The notes under the pieces were generated by a model. That model ran no database searches. It saw only the letters and a list, made by a program, of their open reading frames with translations, and was not told the origin of the DNA. A stretch of DNA of 8,235 nt from Candidatus Eiseniibacteriota bacterium (lineage in GTDB: Bacteria; Eisenbacteria; RBG-16-71-46; SZUA-252): positions 1 to 8,235 of the forward strand of contig JAEHDN010000014.1 of NCBI GenBank assembly GCA_016880395.1, read 5' to 3'. The position numbers and the translations under genes were made by a program. Shown piece after piece: positions 4,791 through 8,235 of this stretch; position 1 is the first letter of the stretch; each line of letters opens with the position of its first letter.

Positions 4791-6302
4791 ATGGCCACGT
4801 CTTTGGCCCGCGATGTCCGCTTGCCTGCTCCGCTTCGAATCGCCAGCCTCGTTGCTCTTCTCGCCCTCCTCGGTGCGCGCTCCGCGGGCGCCGTGGAAGA
4901 ACGGATGTGGTTCTCCGTCGGGCCGAGCATCGTCTTCTACGATCCGGAGCAGGCACTGAAGGACAACCTCGGCGTCTCGGCGTCGGCCACCGGGTTCCTC
5001 AATAAATGGCTGGGCATCGAGGGAACGTTCTCGACCGCCTCTCCCACGCGCGAGCAGCCGTTCACGGGCGACGGTTCGTTCCAGCACTTCGGCGGCGGTC
5101 TGATCGCGACGCCCAACCGGTCCGCCTGGACGCTTCCGTATCTGTACGCCGGGATCGGGTCCGTGAGCTCGGACGATCTTTCGGGGGCATCGCAGTCCCA
5201 CTCCTCCTTCCACGTGGGAGGGGGCGTCCTCCTGCGCGCGGGCGAGAGGTTCGGCGTCCGGCTCGACGCGCGCGACGTCACGTACAAGGACGACACCACC
5301 GGCGACGACACGCGCGTGAACACGGTCCAGCTCACGGGGAGCGTGACCGCGCTCTGGATGGGCAGGCCGCGCGACACCGACAAGGACGGCGTGCCCGACA
5401 AGAAGGACAAGAGCCCCGCGACGCCGGCCGGAGCGGTGGTCGACGCGACGGGAACGCCGCTCGACACCGACAAGGACGGCGTGTTCGACGGCCTCGACAA
5501 GAGCCCGGCGACGCCGCTCGGCGCGACGGTGAATGCCGAAGGGGTCGCGCTCGACGCGGACGGCGACGGCGTGCCGGACGGCATCGACACGTGCGATTCG
5601 ACCGCGGTCGGGGTGGTGGTCGACGCCAAGGGCTGCGGGATGGATTCCGACGGCGACAAGGTCTTCGACGGGCCAGACAAGTGCCCCGGCACGCCGGCCG
5701 GCGCGGTGGTGGACGCGACCGGCTGCCCGCTCGACGCCGACGGCGACGGCGTGGCCGATGGCATCGACACCTGTCCCTTCACGCCCGCAGGCACCGCGGT
5801 GAACGCGGGCGGGTGTCCGGTCACGCTCTCGAGCGCCGAGCAGGCGCTGACCCAGGACTACCTGATCGTGCTCCCCGATCTCGAGTTCATGGCCGATACC
5901 GACTCCCTCCAGGCGGCGGCGATGGCACGTCTGGACGAGGTGGGGGCCGCGCTCGTCCAGTGGCCGCAGGCGAAGGTCGAGATCGGCGCCCACATCGACG
6001 ACGGGCCGGAGCCCGGCTACCGGATCCCGCTGACCCAGATGCGGGTGCGGGCGGTCTTCAACTACCTGACCCGCAAGTACCCGGAGCTGAACCCGAAATC
6101 GTTCTGGCTCACGGGGTACGGCGATACGAACCCGATCTACCCCAACAGCACGGCGGCCAACCGCGCGCGCAACCGGCGGGTCGAGTTCAAGGTCATGAAC
6201 CTGAATATCGTGTACCAGGAGCGCATCAGGCGGGAAGCCTTCGGATCGAACCCGGCCCCGCCGACGCCCGGTCTCACGCCGAAGGCGCCCTCCGCCCCCT
6301 AG
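4791..6302 (+). CDS. OmpA-family outer membrane protein with thrombospondin type 3 repeats
   Basis: The 503-residue product probably links the outer membrane to peptidoglycan. Residues 1-34 are a signal peptide: Arg-containing n-region, a Leu/Ala/Val core at 17-28, and an A-G-A cleavage site before Val35. Residues 35-192 alternate Gly, aromatic and polar residues as in small outer-membrane beta-barrels. Residues 195-344 are five 30-residue calcium-binding thrombospondin type 3 repeats with D-x-D-x-D-G-x-x-D cores. Residues about 355-470 are the OmpA C-terminal domain: L-P-D-L-E-F opening, Asp403 and Arg418 at the positions that contact diaminopimelate in E. coli OmpA, and the N-R-A-R-N-R-R-V-E-F signature at 457-466. 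The C-terminal tail is Pro-rich. The only cysteines are three pairs within repeats 3-5. The gene is divergent from yqeY, with the kinase gene 89 bp downstream. No pathway can be assigned. Confidence 0.92.
   Translation: MATSLARDVRLPAPLRIASLVALLALLGARSAGAVEERMWFSVGPSIVFYDPEQALKDNLGVSASATGFLNKWLGIEGTFSTASPTREQPFTGDGSFQHFGGGLIATPNRSAWTLPYLYAGIGSVSSDDLSGASQSHSSFHVGGGVLLRAGERFGVRLDARDVTYKDDTTGDDTRVNTVQLTGSVTALWMGRPRDTDKDGVPDKKDKSPATPAGAVVDATGTPLDTDKDGVFDGLDKSPATPLGATVNAEGVALDADGDGVPDGIDTCDSTAVGVVVDAKGCGMDSDGDKVFDGPDKCPGTPAGAVVDATGCPLDADGDGVADGIDTCPFTPAGTAVNAGGCPVTLSSAEQALTQDYLIVLPDLEFMADTDSLQAAAMARLDEVGAALVQWPQAKVEIGAHIDDGPEPGYRIPLTQMRVRAVFNYLTRKYPELNPKSFWLTGYGDTNPIYPNSTAANRARNRRVEFKVMNLNIVYQERIRREAFGSNPAPPTPGLTPKAPSAP
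5373..5822 (+). repeat. Five in-frame 90-bp repeats (thrombospondin type 3)
   Basis: Five units of exactly 90 bp start at 5373, 5463, 5553, 5643 and 5733. Each encodes an Asp-rich calcium loop followed by a spacer with T-P-x-G-x-x-V-x-A-x-G. Units 1 and 2 share an identical opening of about 20 nt, which suggests a recent duplication. Units 1 and 2 lack both cysteines that units 3, 4 and 5 carry at fixed positions 14 residues apart. Unit 4 has Lys where the Gly of the D-G-D-G loop usually lies. Confidence 0.9.
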
Positions 6303-6355
6303 GGTTGAGCCCGCAGCGGCGACGCGGTACTCTGCAGGCGAAGTAGGCTGGCACC

Positions 6356-6371
6356 GGGGATACGGCTCCCC
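6356..6371 (+). other. Hairpin in the leader of the histidine kinase gene
   Basis: GGGGA pairs with TCCCC across the 6-nt loop TACGGC. It lies 54 nt after the OmpA-family stop and just before the hairpin that covers the kinase ribosome binding site. There is no T-run, so it is not a clear terminator for the upstream gene. Confidence 0.4.
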
Positions 6372-6372
6372 T

Positions 6373-6397
6373 CCTCACCCGTGAGGTCACGGTGACC
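6373..6397 (+). promoter_or_regulatory. Ribosome-binding-site and start-codon hairpins of the histidine kinase
   Basis: The Shine-Dalgarno sequence GTGAGG (6381-6386), 5 nt before the GTG start at 6392, is part of two overlapping inverted repeats. CCTCA (6373-6377) can pair with TGAGG (6382-6386) across a CCCG loop, masking the ribosome site. GGTCAC (6385-6390) and GTGACC (6392-6397) form a near-perfect inverted repeat around one G, which includes the start codon. The two structures share bases 6385-6386, so they would compete. The layout suggests possible control of translation, without matching any riboswitch class I know. Confidence 0.5.
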
Positions 6398-8235
6398 GCC
6401 ATCGCGCTCCTCGTCTTCCTTTCAGCGTTTTCACTCGCGGCAGCCGCGTGGTTCGCGCTGCGCCTCCACGCCGCGTCGCGCGCGCTCCGCGCCAGCGAAT
6501 CCGGCGAGGCGGACCGCCTCCGGACCCTGGTCGCCAACTCCCCCGAAGGGTTCTGGCGCGTCGACCCCGAGGGGCGCACGGTCGAGATCAACCAGGCGAT
6601 GGCCGACCTGCTCGGCCTGCCAGCCGCGAGCCTCGCGGGCCGCCCCTTCGGCGAGTTCCTTCCTCCCGAATCGCAGACCATCGCACAGGACGCCTTCCTC
6701 CGCGGCGTCGCCGGGGAGCCGGTCCAGTTCGAGGCGACCCTGCGCCACGCGGATGGCCGGCCGCTCCGCGTCTTGGTGACAACGCACCCCATCCTCGACG
6801 AGCGCGGCCGTTTCCTCGAGGGGTTCGCCATCATCCGCGACATCAGTGAGCGCCACCGCGTCGAGTCCGAGCACCAGAACGCCTTCTCGCTGCTCGAGGC
6901 GGCCTTCGAATCGACGGCCGACGGGCTCCTCGTGGTCGATCGCGAGGGGAGGATCGTGCGCTTCAACCTGCGCTTCGCGCGCATGTGGGGCATTCCCGAG
7001 TCGGTGCTCGCGGCGCGCAACGACCAGAAGGCGCTCGAGTCGGTGCTGTCCCAGCTCGAGGAGCCGGAGCTCTTCCTTTCCAAGGTGCGGATGCTCTATG
7101 CCGCGCCGGAGTCGGAGAGCTTCGACACGCTGCGGTTCCGGGACGGCCGGGTCTTCGAGCGCTACTCCCTTCCCCAGCGCATCGGGGGGGAGATCGTCGG
7201 CCGCGTCTGGAGCTTCCGCGACGTCACCGACCGGGAGCGGGCCCAGGCGCAGCGGGAGCTGGCCATGCAGCGCGAGGCGTCCATCGTCCGCAATCTCGAC
7301 TCGGCGCTCTTCACCGTCCGGGTCGGCCCCGACGGGCGGCTCCTCCGCTACGACTACATGTCGCGCGGCGCGGAGGCGCTCTACGGCGTCTCGGTCTCCG
7401 AAATGGAGCGCGATCCAAACTTCTGGATGCGGCGCATCCATCCCGAAGACATGAAGAACGTGGTCGAGCCGGCGATGGCGCAGCTCCACCGGCTCAAGCC
7501 GGCGCTCATCGAGGTCCGCTACGAGACGTCGCGCGGCATCTGGCGGTGGCATCGGTCCCGGCTCACCGCGCGGATCGAGGACGACGGGCTCCTCACGATC
7601 GACGGGATCGAGACCGATGTCACCGACCGCGTGCTGCTCGAGGAGCGTTTCCGGCACGCCCAGAAGATGGAAGCCGTGGGACAGCTCGCGGGAGGCGTCG
7701 CGCACGACTTCAACAACATCCTGACGGCCGTCCTGGGCTACGCCGACCTGCTCCTCGCGCGCTCTGGCCCAGGGGATCCCCACCGTTCCGCCCTCGAGGA
7801 GATCAAGAAGGGGGGCGAGCGGGCCGCAGCGCTCACGCGGCAGCTCCTGGCCTTCAGCCGGCGGACGCCGACGCAGCTCATCTCCGTCGACGTGAATGCC
7901 GTGATCCGCGGCCTCGAGCCGATGCTCCACCGCCTGCTGGGCGAGCGCATCGAGTTCCGGCTCGATCTGGAGGGCACGCTCGGGCCGGTACGCGCGGATC
8001 TCGTCCAGCTCGAGCAGGTGCTCGTGAACCTGGTCGTCAACGCGCGCGACGCCATGCCGGACGGGGGCACGATCACGATCACCACGGACCGCAGGACGCT
8101 CGACGAGGCCGAGGCATCCCTCGCCGACATGACGGAGGGTCCTTGCATTCGTCTCCGCGTCATGGACAGCGGCACGGGGATCGCCCCGGTCGTGCTGGAG
8201 CGCATCTTCGAGCCGTTCTTCACGACCAAGGAGCC
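6392..8235 (+). CDS. PAS-domain sensor histidine kinase (C-terminus outside window)
   Basis: The frame stays open to the window end (614 codons plus two bases). It should autophosphorylate on His in response to a signal and pass the phosphate to an Asp on a response regulator. Residues 1-25 form one hydrophobic helix, likely a membrane anchor. Three PAS domains follow at about 41-151, 163-280 and 295-412; the third has the I-H-P-E-D motif of the PAS_3 type. The dimerisation domain carries the H-box at 430-454 with His438 in G-G-V-A-H-D-F-N-N. The ATPase domain begins with N-box Asn550 in N-L-V-V-N-A-R-D-A-M and G1-box D592-S-G-T-G596, then E-P-F-F-T-T-K-E; the G2 box lies beyond the edge. This H-box type is common in hybrid kinases, so a receiver may follow. 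GTG 6392 is chosen because GTGAGG sits 5 nt before it and a stop lies in frame at 6344. The signal is unknown. Confidence 0.92.
   Translation, partial: MTAIALLVFLSAFSLAAAAWFALRLHAASRALRASESGEADRLRTLVANSPEGFWRVDPEGRTVEINQAMADLLGLPAASLAGRPFGEFLPPESQTIAQDAFLRGVAGEPVQFEATLRHADGRPLRVLVTTHPILDERGRFLEGFAIIRDISERHRVESEHQNAFSLLEAAFESTADGLLVVDREGRIVRFNLRFARMWGIPESVLAARNDQKALESVLSQLEEPELFLSKVRMLYAAPESESFDTLRFRDGRVFERYSLPQRIGGEIVGRVWSFRDVTDRERAQAQRELAMQREASIVRNLDSALFTVRVGPDGRLLRYDYMSRGAEALYGVSVSEMERDPNFWMRRIHPEDMKNVVEPAMAQLHRLKPALIEVRYETSRGIWRWHRSRLTARIEDDGLLTIDGIETDVTDRVLLEERFRHAQKMEAVGQLAGGVAHDFNNILTAVLGYADLLLARSGPGDPHRSALEEIKKGGERAAALTRQLLAFSRRTPTQLISVDVNAVIRGLEPMLHRLLGERIEFRLDLEGTLGPVRADLVQLEQVLVNLVVNARDAMPDGGTITITTDRRTLDEAEASLADMTEGPCIRLRVMDSGTGIAPVVLERIFEPFFTTKE

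Noticed and set aside
4640..4930. Upstream extension of yqeY to an ATG at 4930
   Set aside because: The extra 97 residues are low-complexity, overlap the OmpA-family signal peptide region on the other strand, and are not part of the YqeY family. The ribosome site supports 4639.
4761..5993. A 410-codon minus-strand open frame opposite the OmpA-family gene
   Set aside because: It mirrors the 90-bp repeats of the true gene and has no start signal or family match.
6349..6364. Sigma-54-like promoter (TGGCAC at -24) before the histidine kinase
   Set aside because: The -12 element reads ATAC where TTGC is expected and lacks the essential GC pair, so the match is half only.
6303..6391. Known riboswitch in the kinase leader
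   Set aside because: I looked for c-di-GMP-type conserved boxes and found none. Only simple hairpins are present.
6431..7930. A 499-codon open frame on the minus strand opposite the histidine kinase
   Set aside because: It runs antisense to a frame with clear PAS, H-box and N-box motifs. Its translation is Arg/Glu/Asp/His-rich without any recognisable domain, as expected for a shadow frame in GC-rich DNA.

Overview
The window is GC-rich bacterial chromosomal DNA with dense coding on both strands and no mobile element, tRNA, rRNA or CRISPR array. Two protein types point to a Gram-negative organism: a secreted OmpA-family protein with a beta-barrel-like N-terminus, and a lipoprotein. The phylum is not certain. 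The mix of OmpA with thrombospondin type 3 repeats, a divergent Fpg/Nei glycosylase and a PAS-rich kinase would suit Myxococcota-like, Acidobacteria-like or FCB-like (for example Eisenbacteria) high-GC lineages. That placement is an inference.

Layout. (1) At 1-232, minus strand, lies the N-terminal part of a lipoprotein with a cupredoxin-like copper-site motif, cut by the window edge. (2) A 226-bp divergent region (233-458) holds a perfect 16-bp palindrome. (3) At 459-1505, plus strand, is an AraC-family regulator (cupin plus AraC HTH). A strong hairpin at 1510-1534 separates it from the convergent genes. (4) At 1564-4639, minus strand, three genes form a probable transcription unit read in the order yqeY, methyltransferase, Fpg/Nei glycosylase. 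The last two are only 2 nt apart. (5) A 151-bp divergent promoter region lies at 4640-4790. (6) At 4791-6302, plus strand, is an OmpA-family protein with five thrombospondin type 3 repeats. (7) From 6392 to the end of the window, plus strand, is a membrane-anchored three-PAS histidine kinase, cut at the edge within its ATPase domain.

These are mostly recognisable families, and I see no clear multi-gene novel system. The points most worth a second look are: the methyltransferase, which carries about 225 residues of Arg/Gly/Pro-rich disordered sequence and has Gln where the family's catalytic His is expected; stacked, partly mutually exclusive hairpins that cover the ribosome binding site and GTG start of the histidine kinase; the all-or-none loss of cysteine pairs across the OmpA repeats; and the half-cupredoxin motif directly after the lipoprotein linker.

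How the genes may work together is limited to inference. The minus-strand unit joins a tRNA-amidase-like protein, a SAM-dependent methyltransferase and a base-excision repair enzyme, a mix that suggests housekeeping co-transcription rather than one pathway. The OmpA-like envelope protein and the kinase are 89 bp apart on the same strand and may be co-transcribed, but no sequence feature links their functions.
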